Positions 22,715-35,224 of a stretch of DNA of 64,000 nt are shown piece after piece. The notes under the pieces were generated by a model. It was given only the letters and a program-made list of their open reading frames with translations. It ran no database searches and had not been told where the DNA came from. Numbering within the stretch: the first letter of the stretch is position 1; each line of letters opens with the position of its first letter. Origin of the DNA: Linnemannia elongata (taxonomy: Eukaryota > Mortierellomycota > Mortierellomycetes > Mortierellales > Mortierellaceae); contig JAXBDG010000002.1 of assembly GCA_036320915.1 (NCBI GenBank), forward strand, positions 3,810,001-3,874,000, read 5' to 3'. Position numbers and translations under genes: made by a program.

Positions 22715-25700
22715 GAGTTGAGGGAGATATAGATACCGAGTCAGCAAGCTGATTTGGAAGGAGGACTGGCGTAAAGAGCAGAAAGGACGGGTCATACTTA
22801 GTATTCTTAATCATTCATAGCATTCGATCATAATACATCTTTTTAATCCCCTCAATCCTCTTTTTACTGACTGTGCTTGGGACCCAGATACCGCCAACGT
22901 TCTGGGTCCCACTAACCCTGTTTCAATTCTACTTCTTTAAGATACTTTTCCATATGTACAAAATATGCGATGATTTATCAAACGGGAAAGCACAGAAAAC
23001 TTTATTTGAGATTAGCATCACAAAGGATCTCAATGGATCGATCGTGGCATATATTTTTTTGTCTCCAAGTGCTCGGAAGCAAAAGGGATGGCAAATGGTG
23101 TGCAAAACTGGTGAATCAACATTGTACTCCTCACGTTTCTTTAGAAAGAAAGGAAAAAAAAGGGGAGCCATATTGTGGAGAATGACAAGGGGTGTAGATA
23201 ACCAGGTCCTGCGAGTTCCGATGAAGTCGCCTCTGTTTTCATTTTATTCAATCCTTTTCCGTGTTTTATCAGCATCATACCTGTGTTTGCGATCAATAGC
23301 TGAAAATGTAATAGTTGTTGGCGTAGGATGCGCCCAAAAAAAAAAATCAACACAACAAACAATTGGGCTAGGGTATGGAAGCCATGGAGAGAGAGAGAGA
23401 AAAAAAAACAAAGGAGGGCAGAGGGGTCAGCGTGTAGCGGTCGTGTTTTGTTTTCGTTCGTTTTATGGAATTAATGAATGTGCTGATAAAGCCGAATTAT
23501 CCAAGCTGAGGGGGTCGGTGTTGCAATTGAGGGTATTGTTTGAACAGGACGTATGAGTATTAAAATGTGGGTGAGCGCGAGTATCCTATGGAACGACTGG
23601 AGGTTTTTTTTAAAGTGGCACGCTCAAGCATTGGGGAAGGGGAATGCATGGAAGGAACAGAAGCACCATTTTCTCGCGGGGCGGCACTTCAAACTCATGT
23701 TTTGGGTTTTACTTCGATGCTTCTTTTCGGTTTCGGAGCTAGAGGATGGAAAACATCATCGTGTGTGTGTGTGTGTGTGTGCTTCTATGAGTGGAATGCT
23801 GTGTGAAAGAAGAGGAGCGAATCGAGAGATGAACACGATAATGAGAGAATAAGAGATTGGTTTGTGGAGGAAAGAAGAAAAGATATGTAATAGGAAATCG
23901 ATGTCTATTTTGACTCCGATGCTGGGACCAAAATGAACAAGATACCATCATAACAAATCGATGGGCAGCCCATTCACACCCTTACTCTTCACATCCACAT
24001 GCATCGTCTTTCTTTTCCAATGTTAATTGTTACCCGGACCAAGGGAGTGTTTAGTTGTTGTTAGGTATAGTTCCCGTGTATTTGCATAGACGCACGGTTA
24101 AATGCTAATAGGCGATTACCTTTTCTTCCCAGTCGTGAAGAAAGGGTGGAGTGTGAAAGAAGAACTTGCCTGAAAAACAAGAATCTTGTGTTGTTTGTCA
24201 TGTTGAAATGAATACACTCTAGGCTGATCCAGACCGGTAGCTTTAACGGTCCAAAGGTCCAATTCACAAAACCCTTAAGGCTTATGTCGTGTGTTTACAA
24301 AAAGTAAATTGTATAGGGGGTTGCGGGACCTGTGGGAGGATAGGGGGGCACGAAGGGGCACCTCCTCCCCCCGTTTGAAGGAGAGTTTTTCTGCATGATA
24401 TGATGACTAACGGATAATATTTTTCGAATATTCATGCGGAGCGAAAAACTTATTTCTCCTCGCCTTGTGTTCGTGAGTGCATGCGCACATGCATTATGGT
24501 ATTTCGCCGCAAGCTCATTTATTCCCTCCCCCTTCCACAAGCTAACTCACCCCTTGTGCTGCCCCCTTCAGCCTTGAAATCATCTTGCTCATCGCAGATG
24601 GATGGATAAAATATCTTAAATATGGTTGTTGTCAGCATAAACTCAAAACCTGCTGGGAGATTCTCCATAAACAAAACAACCGTTCACTTTAGCTCATTTC
24701 TCAGTCCTTCCCCAACCCGTCGTTTGTGTAACCCTCTCAACGGACTCGATCGTACAGAAGGAAGGAAACAAGAGAAGAGAACAGAAGGGAAGAATGCAGT
24801 TGTCAAATTATGTTGTGAGCACTACACACACACGAAAAAAAAAAATCAACAGAACAACATCAACAGCAAACTGACAGGATGAAAAAAGGGGCAGGGAGGG
24901 ACTGCCATTCTATCTGGACAAAATGTCCCCTGACTCCTTTCAAGTTTAGGATAGGATGAATCTCGATGCAGAAATCAAAGGATGAATAGGAGAAAATAAA
25001 AGTATCGATGCAGACTAGGCTTTGAAAGTGAAAAAGAACGTGAAATGAAGAGAAGAGAGGAGGCACAGGCTGGCTTTATGTTCATTTGGTCCAATGAGAC
25101 TAAAAAAAAAAGACGCCCGTGTCGACATGAGAGCATTAAATAAGAGTGAGATGGTGTGTGGATGTGTGGAGACTGAAGATGATTACCTATCAGAAACCGT
25201 GGTTCTTTCTTCTATCGTGAACAATGCGCCCACGAGAGAGGAGAAAGAAGAATGTCGAGAATCGAAATAGAGTCTAGCCCTATCTCTTTATCCGATGTGT
25301 CCTATTCTCACTAGATCCAATCTGAACAATTGACCATTGCCATCAACAACTCGTGGTTCTCCTTGACAGTTTCCTTCTCCACCCGTATGTTATCGTGGGC
25401 TAATGATAATGATGAAGTGGGTAAATAGCATGACAGAAATTAGTCCGAATTGCCCTTCCACTTCAACCGTAAACCATATCAACAACAACGGGGTGCTGCT
25501 GCTAGTTTGTGCAGTTGGAAAAAAAACGAGGATGACTTTATACCTGCGAAGGGGCTATTTTGTTTTTCGCCATATGTATCCCTTCTTACAGTCATGCAAG
25601 GAACAGTTGGAAGTGTGCATTTTGTGAAAAACTACAATTATACAAAGGGTAGCCTTTTCATTTCTTATACACCACTCGATCATATGCCATTTCACAACCG

Positions 25701-27188
25701 CAACGACTCATTTGTGTTCAATTCTACTCCTTCAATTGCAAATCCTTGTAACCACTTCTCTCAAAAGGTCAATGGAAAAGCTTAGGAAAATAAGATGCTT
25801 GTTCTTACTTGTATCCTGTATCATTATTATACCAAAAGAAACAAGAACGCAGGGAGAGGGTTGATTCTCTCGTGCTCAACCAAAAGGGAACATTTTGTGT
25901 TCATTGTTGTATCCAAGTCAGATTATTTTTATCTGTTGATTGCAGAGTTGCAACTGCAGGCGCGTTTCTGCTGAAGCGTTTTCATTTATGATCACAAAGG
26001 TACAAAGATGCGATGCACATCTACAAATAAAGGAGAATCAGAATAACAAGAACGATGCATTGGGATTACAAATAAGTAAAACGTCTGCAACAGACAAATA
26101 AGCAGCAAGTAGCCCCCTCTTTTACCCTATCCTGTCGGTCTCTCCTTGCCTTCATAATTTTTATGCAGAGTGGGTTGCTGGATGGGATGAAAAAGGAGAG
26201 AAGGTACCCTGACTGGTAGGGGAATTGTCCATGTGAGGGAGGAGATATTTCGCGATTACTTGTTTGTTGTTGTTTTGTTGTTTACTGTCGAGTATTGATT
26301 GTGCATTGAAGTGAGAGCATTCATCCATACTCAAGACTCATGGGCGGTTAACTCTTTTAATGTTCTGCGAAAATGAATGAGTAAAGTTCAAATGGGTTGG
26401 ACGGGCGTGTGTGTGTGTGTTTTACCATTCAGACAAACATCTGAGAGCGATACGGTCTCTCTCTTACTTTGGGCATGTTAATGGTACAATACCATAAGAG
26501 TGGGTACACCCTGCCACTTCTTCTTCATTGTTTACTCCGCTCGCTCATTCTTTTCGCTGCAGCCATGTTTGTTGCTGTTCAATGCCCTTTGCTTATGCGT
26601 CTTTGGCTCCCTCTCTTCATTCATCGTCTTGTCTGTGTGTTCATTACGCCAATATCCTCATGCGCTTGTTTCTTTTGTCCAGTTGGTTCTCAATTTGCCG
26701 TCCGTTCTCACTTCTTCTGTGCTTCCTTCTCGTTTCTTTCTCGTCTTTCTCTTCTTTCTTCTCTTTTCTTTCCTTCCTCTCTCTTCTATCCCCCTTCTAT
26801 TTCTTTCCTCTCTTGCCTTTCTCTTCTTCTTTCCTTTTACTTCAGCTCGCCACTCTTCTTCTCTCCTCTTGTTCCTTTTTTTATTCACTCCTTCCCTACC
26901 TCCTCAGGCGCCCTTCACCTCCTTTCACAGGATCATCTTCTCGTCTCATCTCCTCTCCTCTCATCTCCTTCTCCTTCCTTCATCCACTTGTCCATACTCC
27001 CTCGTTCCACTCCTTATACCCTTTTCTCACTTGACAATCCCCCTTCGTTTGATCATACGTTCATCCTCGTTACATCTCACCATCCAAGGCAACCATCCTC
27101 AGCCTTGCCATTCCCCCTTCTTGGTTCACATACACCTCTCAAAATTACGCCCATTGGTCCCATACAAATCACATACAAAGACCAAATC
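22715..27188. other. 4.5-kb gene desert
   Basis: No gene is supported. The longest frame (22873-23556, 227 codons) shows no domain and has mixed, low-complexity composition. A GT microsatellite lies at about 23761-23780. From about 26680 to 27180 the plus strand is very T/C-rich, the presumed leader of the receptor gene. Confidence 0.5.
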
Positions 27189-27550
27189 ATGCGTGGGTTA
27201 TCTTTGTTCACCCGACGGTCGAACGGTTTGCTCGCGTCGCTGGCGGCTCTCTTGCTCATGCTCACAGTCCAACAGGTCCACGCCTTTGGATCAAGTAAGT
27301 AATTGCATTTTACTTCCCCGCTCCTATATCCTTCTATCCGATTTCATTACTGCACACCTCCTTCAAATGTTAGTCCGGTTTATCTGTGCATAGACATTCC
27401 ATCCTCCCACTATCATCTCAGTCGTTGCCCCCTTCCCCTAGCAAAGAGGCTCCGGCACTATTTTTTTTTTGTTCGACTCACTCCTCATGGAGATGCACCA
27501 ATCGACATTCACCTGAAAAAGGAAGAATGAGAGAATGGCGATGGGTACAT

Positions 27551-27591
<41 letters not shown>

Positions 27592-30187
27592 CTCTCGCTG
27601 CCCCGATCCGGTTAAAACGTATTTTGAACAGGAGAGGAGGGCAGGAGCAAAACCTTTACGTTTATTCACCCTCATCAGGTTTGGGGTGTCTGTCTGTCAT
27701 TCAGGCACCAACCAGTCTTCCGCACGAAATTCAGGCACCACTTTTGAGTGTGCACGTTCTTTTTCGGTATATCTACCCGTCAAGGCTCATACATCTAACC
27801 ACTCAGAGCCAGCTTGGAATAGGTTAATGGAAGATAGTGTGGTTGATGAAGGACCCAGTTGATTCCACTTTCCATGCATACGAAATGAATGGAGGTGCTC
27901 ATCGCGGCGGCGGTCCGGTCGTTTGAGCACTTTTTTTTTCTTTTTCTCTCTCTCTTTACATTTCACGACCAACATCGAGGTTATAAATATTGCCGCTATC
28001 AGAAAAGTTTTTCATATCTTGCTCTTTCCCATCGTTCTCTTCATCTCATCTCTGTACTACCTCCAAATCAATCCAATCACAGTTTCACACTCTGCCGACT
28101 TTCCCTTTCCACAGCAGCCTTAACTAAGAACTGGCCTTTCCTTTCTCTTTATTGTTGATAGTGGTGCCGTATGATGGAGCGATCTGTAAAGGGTTCATCG
28201 ATTATAAAGTATGGGTGCCGGACAACACCACTGTCGCAGATGTAGAAGGCGTTCTGAAGGCGTCGGGTATCGAACTGGCAAATAGTCTCCCTGATCCATG
28301 CAGTTCCATATTCCTCTCCTATGCTTGCTCATCCGCATACCCACGACCCGTCTCCTCAGGACAAGGTTCGCACAAATATCTGCATCTAAGATGCCTCTGA
28401 CAGATACGATGATTTAACGCGCAGACTTGGTGGATTAACACTCTACTCTGTGTTTCAACTCATTAGGCGGCAACTATAATGTCCTGTTTGCTTGCGAGTC
28501 CACATGCAAGGCAGTTATTGATGCATGTCAACCCAGTGTCGACTTTCTCATGTCGATCAGCATGCTCCCAGCAAATCCACTGCCCGACTGCTCAAAGCCC
28601 GTCCAGGGTACTGAGATGTACCCCGGTGGCGGTGTGCCCTTCCAGCCTGATTCCTCCTGCAACAGCGTTCCATGTAAGCTATTATTGTTTGTATTCATGA
28701 CTTTTGGTAATTGTAATGGCGTGCAATGTACCCATGCTGACGTTTTTCCTCCACTCAATCTACTCACGGATAGTCAAGAGTAGCAATACAACGTGCGCCG
28801 CGCCATTAGAAGCATGTCCGCCACCATTTGTTCCCGATCTAGAGTTTGCGAGCTCAGGTGGACTTCGAAACACGGACGATGCCAACTGTGGCTGCGGATG
28901 CTGCCTGCCCTGCCCTCAAACAAACGCGTTCTACAAGCCCGGCATCCTCGACAAGGGCTTCTTTATCTCCGACATTCTCAAAGGAATCTCTGCCGGTCTG
29001 TCTCTCATCCTGGTCATCTCTTACATCGTCTTGCCCGACAAGTTGCAGCACCCGAGTAATCTGATCCTCTTTGCTGCCATTGCTGCCTGTCTCTTCAGTT
29101 CTGCAGTCGCGCCATCCTACGGAAACCCCAGTCGTGTCCAGTGCGCAGCCAATGGTATCACACCCGCGACTTCCTACAATAACAAGCTGTGCGAGGCCCA
29201 GGGTGCTTACTTGTTGTTTGGCGCGATTTCGACGACTGCTTGGTTGTCGTTGATTATTGTGAACTTGCATTTGCATACGGTTTGGAACTCGAACTGGCTG
29301 TCCACTCGTGCTTGGTTGGCGCATGTCCTTGGGTGGATTGTCCCTGCGGCTTTTGCTGCTATCGCTGTCCTTACGCGATCTATTGGATGGAACAATTCCT
29401 CCATGTAAGTATTCTCTTTCTTTGATACGTATCGAGTGCGTCTCCCTCCCTTTTTATTACCATAGATTTCTGTATGTTCGTGCTCGCTCCTTCATTCGTT
29501 TTGGATCTCATTTTGCTTGCATATTTCGATTTTTGTTTATCACAATCGTATGCATGTTCTCTGTTCCTCAACTAACGCCGCGTTCCTTTTCCACCACTAC
29601 CTTACAAAAGGTGCATGGCAACGATGGAGAGTTCTAATGCATTGCTGTTCGCCCCCTTGGGAGCAATCGTGATCCCCTCAATCCTCCTCCATATTGCCAC
29701 ATTCGCCCACATCATCCGCGTCAGTCTCCAATCCGAGAACTCTGAAACAGTCTCCCACTCCACCATGTCCTCCGGCCGCGCCGCAAGAATCTCTCACCGC
29801 CGACATGTCATGAATGCGATCCGAATCCAATGGCGCGCCGCAGCGTTAGCACTCGTCATCTCCTCCTGTGTCCTGGTCTATTGGGCATTTTACCTAGTCC
29901 AGGGGACAAAAACCGACATGTCATGGATGAGTACCTGGCAGTTGTGTATCATGACCGGAGCGGCGTCTCAAGAAGAGTGTGGCAAGATGTTTGCGACGGG
30001 ACATGTACCAAACTTTGTGTTTATGATGATTGCAGAGATGTTGGTGTCGACGCCTGGGCTATGGATTTTCTTGTTGTTTTTCAAAGGTTCGATTGTGCAG
30101 GAGTGGAGGGAGAAGTTGTCGGGGTGGATTTGTTGTGGTGGACGGAGGCGGTCGAAGAAGCAAGAGGACGAGTTCTACGTTATTTAG
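27189..30187 (+). CDS. Frizzled/Smoothened-like 7-TM receptor with Cys-rich ectodomain
   Basis: The five exons, 27189-27294, 28162-28365, 28467-28673, 28774-29404 and 29611-30187 (1725 nt), encode 574 aa. A signal peptide (residues 1-31, ending VHA) leads to an ectodomain of about 190 residues with at least 14 cysteines (FACESTCKAVIDAC, NCGCGCCLPCP). Its spacing recalls the Frizzled Cys-rich domain. Seven hydrophobic segments follow, for example GLSLILVISYIVL, LLFGAISTTAWLSLIIVNLH, APLGAIVIPSILLHIATF and MIAEMLVSTPGLWIFLLFF. The C-terminal tail is short and basic (GGRRRSKKQ). This fits the fungal class-F-like receptors; the ligand is unknown. The first intron (867 bp) contains a T39 run. The donor after exon 2 (GTTCGC) is weak, but phases agree on both sides. 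Confidence 0.85.
27553..27591. repeat. poly-T tract in intron 1 of the receptor gene
   Basis: A run of 39 T lies inside the 867-bp first intron of the 7-TM receptor gene. No other gene is seen in that intron. Confidence 0.85.
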
Positions 30188-30609
30188 AGATGCCCCTTTG
30201 TTTTCTTTTCATTTTTCGACTTTTTTTTCTGCAAGTAATTTCCATATATCATCCACATCAACAAAAAGAAATAGAAAATAAAATAAAAAAAAGCACAAGA
30301 AAAAAGAAAAAGAAAAAGAACCCCCAGCAACAACGACAACAATAACAACAACAACCCGAAGACAAATAAGAAAAGTAAGTCGGTGGGCTTACGGGACGAA
30401 TATGTCCTCTACTTCTATCGACAGTGACTCGAAAGCGACCTGAGATGCACTTCAAATAACCCTTCGCCTGCTCAACCTTCAAGATCAGCATATCCGGTTG
30501 ACCAGTTCTTTATTTCGCATTCAAAATATTTTTCTTTGATTAAAAAGAACACCTTTTCTTGTTAGACCTTATGAAAGAACAGCAGAGAGTACCAAATGCA
30601 TATGTTTAT

Positions 30610-31130
30610 TATCTAAGAGAGAAAGGAACAAAAAGGGAGAGAGACAGACAAAGAAGTGGTCAGTAAACTGAGAAGCCGATAACCAAACGACATGAATACT
30701 CTCCCATCCCACAACCATGCCGACCATCCTCCAGTTAGTGTTAGACCAAGAAGAACCACAGAACCCGCAATCGAGCCCTCGAGTCTCAGGACATTCACAT
30801 TTTGTCGAAAGTTTGGACAGTCCGAAATCCCCCCCAGCTCCAAGTAGATTGATGCTAAGATGACTTAATAAGGTAATGCAAATAAATGCAGAAGCGTACT
30901 GAAGAGGCACATTCAGCAGTTAAGGAGCCAGCAGTGACTATATCGTCTTCATTCCCATAGCAAGAGTACCAAGAGACATCAATTGAGAATTAATACTCGG
31001 GCTACCCTGAGAAGCAATGAAGAAGATGTAATGCCGTCATCGAGGGCAGAGACGGTGATGCTACTCGGTCCACCAGGTTCTGTTGGCAGCCGACATGATT
31101 GTAAAAGAGGATAACGATTATATTGACAGT
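30610..31130 (-). repeat. third, diverged copy of the arm inner end
   Basis: This block is a tandem duplicate of about 31200-31740, the inner end of arm 2, and matches 6268-6830 in arm 1 in reverse. It begins at the ctaagagagaaagg side and carries the DCPNFRQNVNV-type frame, with V-to-L and similar changes. The 55-aa frame is present in relic form but shifted by an indel (attacatc versus attcatgtc). It is clearly older than the arm 1/arm 2 pair. Confidence 0.8.
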
Positions 31131-31576
31131 GACTTTCCTTGTTCAAGTCGCTACTCGCTCATCGACTGTCCTGTCAGCGTCTTTTGTCCTATTGTTTGGT
31201 CCTTGTTCGAGAGAGAAAGGAATAAAAGAGAAAAGAGGCAAAAAAAAGTGGTCAGAAAACTGAAAAGCCGATAACCAAACGACATGAATACTCTCCCATC
31301 CCACAACCATGCCGACCATCCTCCAGTTAGTGTTAGACCAAGAAGAACCACAGAACTCGCAACCGTGCCCTCGGGTCCCATGACATTCACATTTTGTCGA
31401 AAGTTTGGACAGTCAGTAAACCCCCCCAGGTCAAAGCAGATTGATGCAGAGATACCCGAATCTGGTAATGCATATAGCAAAACCCTGCTGAAGAGGCACA
31501 TTCAGCAGGCTAATGAGCCAGCAGTGACTATATCGTCTTCATTCCCATAGCAAGAGTACCAAAGGGCACCAATTGT

Positions 31577-31744
31577 CTAATTTTTGCTCAAGATACTCTG
31601 AGAAGCAATGAAGAAGACATGAATGCCGTCACCGAGCGCAGAGACGGTGATGCTACTTGGTCCACCACACCCTGTTGACAGCCGACATGATTGTGACAAA
31701 GAAGATCGATCGTATCGAAAGCGTACTTGCCTTAAATTGTCCAT
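31577..31744 (-). CDS. short conserved frame, 55 aa, arm 2 copy
   Basis: This frame is base-for-base identical over 168 nt to 6258-6425 in arm 1. See that entry for what can be said about it; no family is recognised. Confidence 0.25.
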   Translation of the reverse strand: MDNLRQVRFRYDRSSLSQSCRLSTGCGGPSSITVSALGDGIHVFFIASQSILSKN

Positions 31745-32924
31745 TGGCTTGTGCACAATAACCTTAAATCCTGTCGAAAACGAATGAAGAAGTGGTGACC
31801 GTGGTGTGGTGAATGCTTCGACCGATGCTGGTGAATGACTTGATTATCTATGCTAGAACGTGCGTTGCGTGTAGTTTACTAAGCGATTAGTGGAAGGAGA
31901 GAGGTGGGAGAAGGCGGATGGGGCGAATTGAGGAGTAAAGAACAGAGCGAATGAAGAAGATAAAGGGACATATAATATATAAATCCTCAGCACTGGCTTG
32001 GAGGCGTTGAGGATAAGGATTGGAAGGAACCTGTCGGCAGGAAGAGGGAAGAAGGAATTGGCGTCATGGTCACTTTAGTGAAGGGTGTAAGGGAAAGGGA
32101 AGAGACGGGAAAAGAAAACGTCATGCGAACATGGAGGCAAAAGAAAGACAAGGTTAGGAGGCAAAGAAGAACATTGCAATCGATGGAGGCAAAAGGAACG
32201 CCAAGCAAAAACAAGGGGGACAACCAGGCAACGAGGGAAAGTGGATTCTGAAACCGAGGGAAAAAAGAAAGGTGATGAATGATGGACAATGGCCGAGACG
32301 AATAGACATGGAATGATGGGTGATTCACACGGGCTATCTCATCCATCTGCCTCCTATCCAATAATTTTCTCTTTTCTTTGAAAGCAATCAGTGCTTACTC
32401 CCTCGCTCAAGGTCTACTTGCCTCGCTATGCTGTTATAGACTCGCAAAGGAAGTGGAGGGAAAGAGTACTGAGAGGAATGAGGAAAGACGGAAGAGGGAA
32501 GGCTGGTAGAGGGAGGGAGAGAAAGAGCACGACCTTACAACCTGATTGGTATGTTGGAATCAAGAAAAAAGACGCGATTGTAGAAGGTACTAGGGCGTTG
32601 CCACTTGAATTGTTCTCTTCGTGGGGGGTTGCATTGTTGCGTCCATTTATTCCTGGAAGTGTACTGTACAAAGTAAACAATGAACGGTTTGCTGTATGAT
32701 CGTTCGAATGAGTTGGTGCTGGTTAAAGTGCTGCCTTGAAAACTATGTTTCTGGTGTAATTTCCTTTGGCTGTCGTAAAGGGTGTTGTTTGCGTGTTTGA
32801 AAGTCGAAGAATTGTTAGAGCGTTAAGGTTAAGGATTTGTTGTCAAGGTTTGAACATCTTGAGTGTGCAACATAAAGTTGCCCACATGAAAACACAGGTT
32901 GGTGAAGATAGACACCTGTTGTTG

Positions 32925-33140
32925 TTATTGATTTTCATTGCGCCTTGTTGATGGTAAGTGCGAAAGCAGGTCGGGGATTAGAAGTTGCAAGCGTGTGAAT
33001 TTAATTAGTGTGGTGCCGTCGTCTTTTGGGGAGAGTGGATTTAGTGTGATGAGAACGACGTTGAATGATACTGTAACGATCTTTGCTTCTATGATGTATT
33101 CGTCCAGTTTTGATACTTGTAGTCGTGTAACATTGCACAT
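32925..33140 (-). pseudogene. Helitron helicase C-terminal relic (piece 1)
   Basis: The frame keeps the Pif1-like helicase C-terminal pattern of Helitrons: CNVTRLQVSKLDEYIIEAKI (family form: NGTR followed by VIEAEI), then KDDGTTLIKFTRLQ (family form: PFKFxRxQFP). It then loses similarity, and the SQGQT motif is missing. It lies about 330 bp before the element 3' end, as expected for a truncated gene. Confidence 0.75.
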
Positions 33141-33275
33141 TCCTCTTCTCGTTGAAACATTGCGTAAAATGATGATTGGCTGACTGACGTTTAGTGTAAT
33201 GATATGTTGTGGGAGGCCATCGTCGTCTAGTGTTCTATAATTTGTCCGCTAGTGCGAAACGTGAATGCGCCCTTC

Positions 33276-33542
33276 TTAGTGTTGGCAAGAGTGTGGTCCA
33301 GACTGCATCGTAGAGGCAAACGCCATTGCTGAGTTGTATTTTCTGATTTCGCGACAGAATGTTTTGCGTCGCAACAGATCCATAATTTTGTCGTAAGGCA
33401 TGATGTGAGGGAGGATGATTTGTCCCTTGCTGTAGCATATCGAAAAGACTGGGTTAGTCTTTGAGCCGGATGAGCGTTCTTGTATCCATACCAAAGCGTA
33501 GCAGTGTGGCCTCTCTGTCATTGCCTGGAAGTTATGGCGCAT
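33276..33542 (-). pseudogene. Helitron Rep N-terminal region relic
   Basis: The frame contains FSICYSKGQIILP and, after a short spacer, FCREIRKYNSAMAFAS. These match the Helitron-type pattern of a Cys/Gly/Leu-Pro segment followed by F-x-x-x-IR-x-YN-x-a-x-AFaS, upstream of the Rep HUH motif. The HUH and Tyr motifs are not present; the sequence jumps to the helicase C-terminus at 33140, so the middle of the gene has been deleted. Confidence 0.78.
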
Positions 33543-33552
33543 CTCTTTCTCG

Positions 33553-33852
33553 TCAAAGTTTGGTCCGCAAATGAGATCCTGTGTGAATGGCCGCCAAGCG
33601 ACTGATACATCGTGAATTGTGTTGGAGGGATACTGGCGACTTACTTTTGTGAGGTGTGATGTTTTCCCGCAAGTGGCGTAAATTCCCCGGGCTTTGTTGG
33701 ATAACGGGTAAGGTGCAGGTAGGGGTATGTCCTAGGCATAGCTGTAAGGATGTCACAGTAAAAAAAAACGGTATTATTGCCTTGTATTCTACCAACTTGG
33801 CATGATATTGCTTCATGAGCAACTCATTGTGTTCCTCACATTGCTGACACAA
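33553..33852 (-). pseudogene. possible Helitron N-terminal zinc-binding relic
   Basis: The frame starts CQQCEEHNELLMKQYH and lies directly upstream, on the same strand, of the Helitron N-terminal relic at 33276-33542. Its Cys/His spacing fits a zinc-binding N-terminus, but homology is weak and the frame is not continuous with the next piece. Confidence 0.4.
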
Positions 33853-33929
33853 ACTGTTCTCTCCTTTTCATTATCCCACACCGAGATAAGAATTTGGGCG
33901 CAGTTCAGGTTTGGTTATTGTGTTGCTCT

Positions 33930-33965
33930 ATACTATCTAGTGCCCGTTGCTTCGCTCGCGGAGGG
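33930..33965 (-). mobile_element. candidate second Helitron 3' terminus
   Basis: On the minus strand this reads gcgagcgaagcaacgggcaCTAG then ATAG. The last part resembles the element end at 32590 (gtggcaacgccCTAG): a GC-rich stretch with gcaacg followed by CTAG. It is a plausible 3' end of an older Helitron inside the composite. Confidence 0.45.
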
Positions 33966-34747
33966 AGGTGAAAAAAAATAAATATTCCTGTACTTTCTCT
34001 GATTTCGATCCCCTTTTCAGGCACCTTACTCACACTGTGTGCCCTCATCTTTGCTTTGACCTTTCTATGCCTGTGCTGCATGCCTACGTTCTCTAGGCGT
34101 ATATGAATAAGAGGGATGTTTTTTTTGGGCTTTTCCTTCTTTCCTTGGCTCTTATACCTCTTCTCCCCTTCCCTGACTTTGTTATTTTTTTGCCTTCACT
34201 TCAGCTCCTCTTCGGTTCCTCTTCAGATTTCACTTTCTTCTTCCTTTTCTTCTCTACCCTTCTACTCCCCTTCTATACCATTTAACCGGTTTCCTTTCTC
34301 TCTCGTCTCCTTCCATGTTGTGAGCGTCTGCGCCATCATTCACATCATAGTAGCATTTAGGGAACGGATTGGTTGTGCTGAATTGAAGCGTTGATCCGTG
34401 CAATTGTCGCCTGTTTTGCCGTTGGCGGTTTGATAATGCTGTTTGTTTTCCTTTATTTTAGGGACAGAGATGACCTTTCCCGCGAATCTTAAAGCATTTG
34501 GTGAGAGGAGGAGAAAAGCAGAAGGAAGAGGAAGAGGTGACGCTCTGTTTGGGATAGAGTGGATGAGAAGGTGGCTTTCTGAGTAGACCATTGCCTTGTC
34601 GAGTTGGTGGTTTTGGATTGCCTCAATTTTGCAGATCAGAGGCATATGACCGCCATCAGCTCCCAAGATCTCGCCGCCATGTCTGCTCTACAGCATCGTG
34701 GACATCATCCAAAAGCGCACCCAGGGGCACTTGTTTGATATTACGAC

Positions 34748-34829
34748 ATTTTTTACACGGTTGGTGCACAATATGGCTCTAGCACGCCGTTTTTTACACG
34801 GGTGGTGCACAACATGGCTCTAGCACACT
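34748..34829. repeat. 41-bp direct tandem duplication
   Basis: Two 41-bp copies with the core acacgg-t/g-tggtgcacaa and ggctctagcac lie in tandem within the Helitron-derived insertion. There is no coding frame. It may be a subterminal repeat of one of the elements. Confidence 0.75.
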
Positions 34830-35224
34830 ATTTTAGGTCTTGTTTTTTTTTTTTTTTTTGCACTGCAATCTTGTCAACTTTAATTCTAACAGCTACTGAT
34901 GGGCGGAGGAACTGAGAGATGGACGCATATTCGAGTGATATGCTGTATTGAAGGAGGGGGAATCGGATACAAAGGTAGATAAAAGCCTTTTTTTATATAT
35001 CCACAGGTGAGTTTCTTCTTTTTCCCGCTGATAGTCAGTTTGATACCTTGCTTTCATACGGTGTAATAATTCGACATCTACGCTGCTGTGATGAGGATTT
35101 TTTGTAACGTTTGTGCTTTACTTTGACACCACGTCCAATGCAGGACAGTTACAGCACAGTGCAGTGGTAGAGAACACAATGCAATAGTCTAAAGAAAAGC
35201 AAGCGAATTATTCAAGACCCTTCT

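Noticed and set aside
21864..22721. 285-codon frame overlapping the kelch gene
   Set aside because: It is a shifted frame over the His/Gln/Pro-rich tail. The kelch frame gives a signal peptide, propeller repeats and a TM helix and joins across introns.
22873..23556. 227-codon frame in the gene desert
   Set aside because: It has no recognisable domain, signal or plausible codon bias, and contains low-complexity stretches. I cannot call it a gene, though a search for homologues would be worth doing.
26469..27393. 277- and 297-codon frames before the receptor gene
   Set aside because: Both are T/C-rich tracts read as Ser/Leu/Phe/Pro; one runs into the true start at 27189. They are better explained as the leader.
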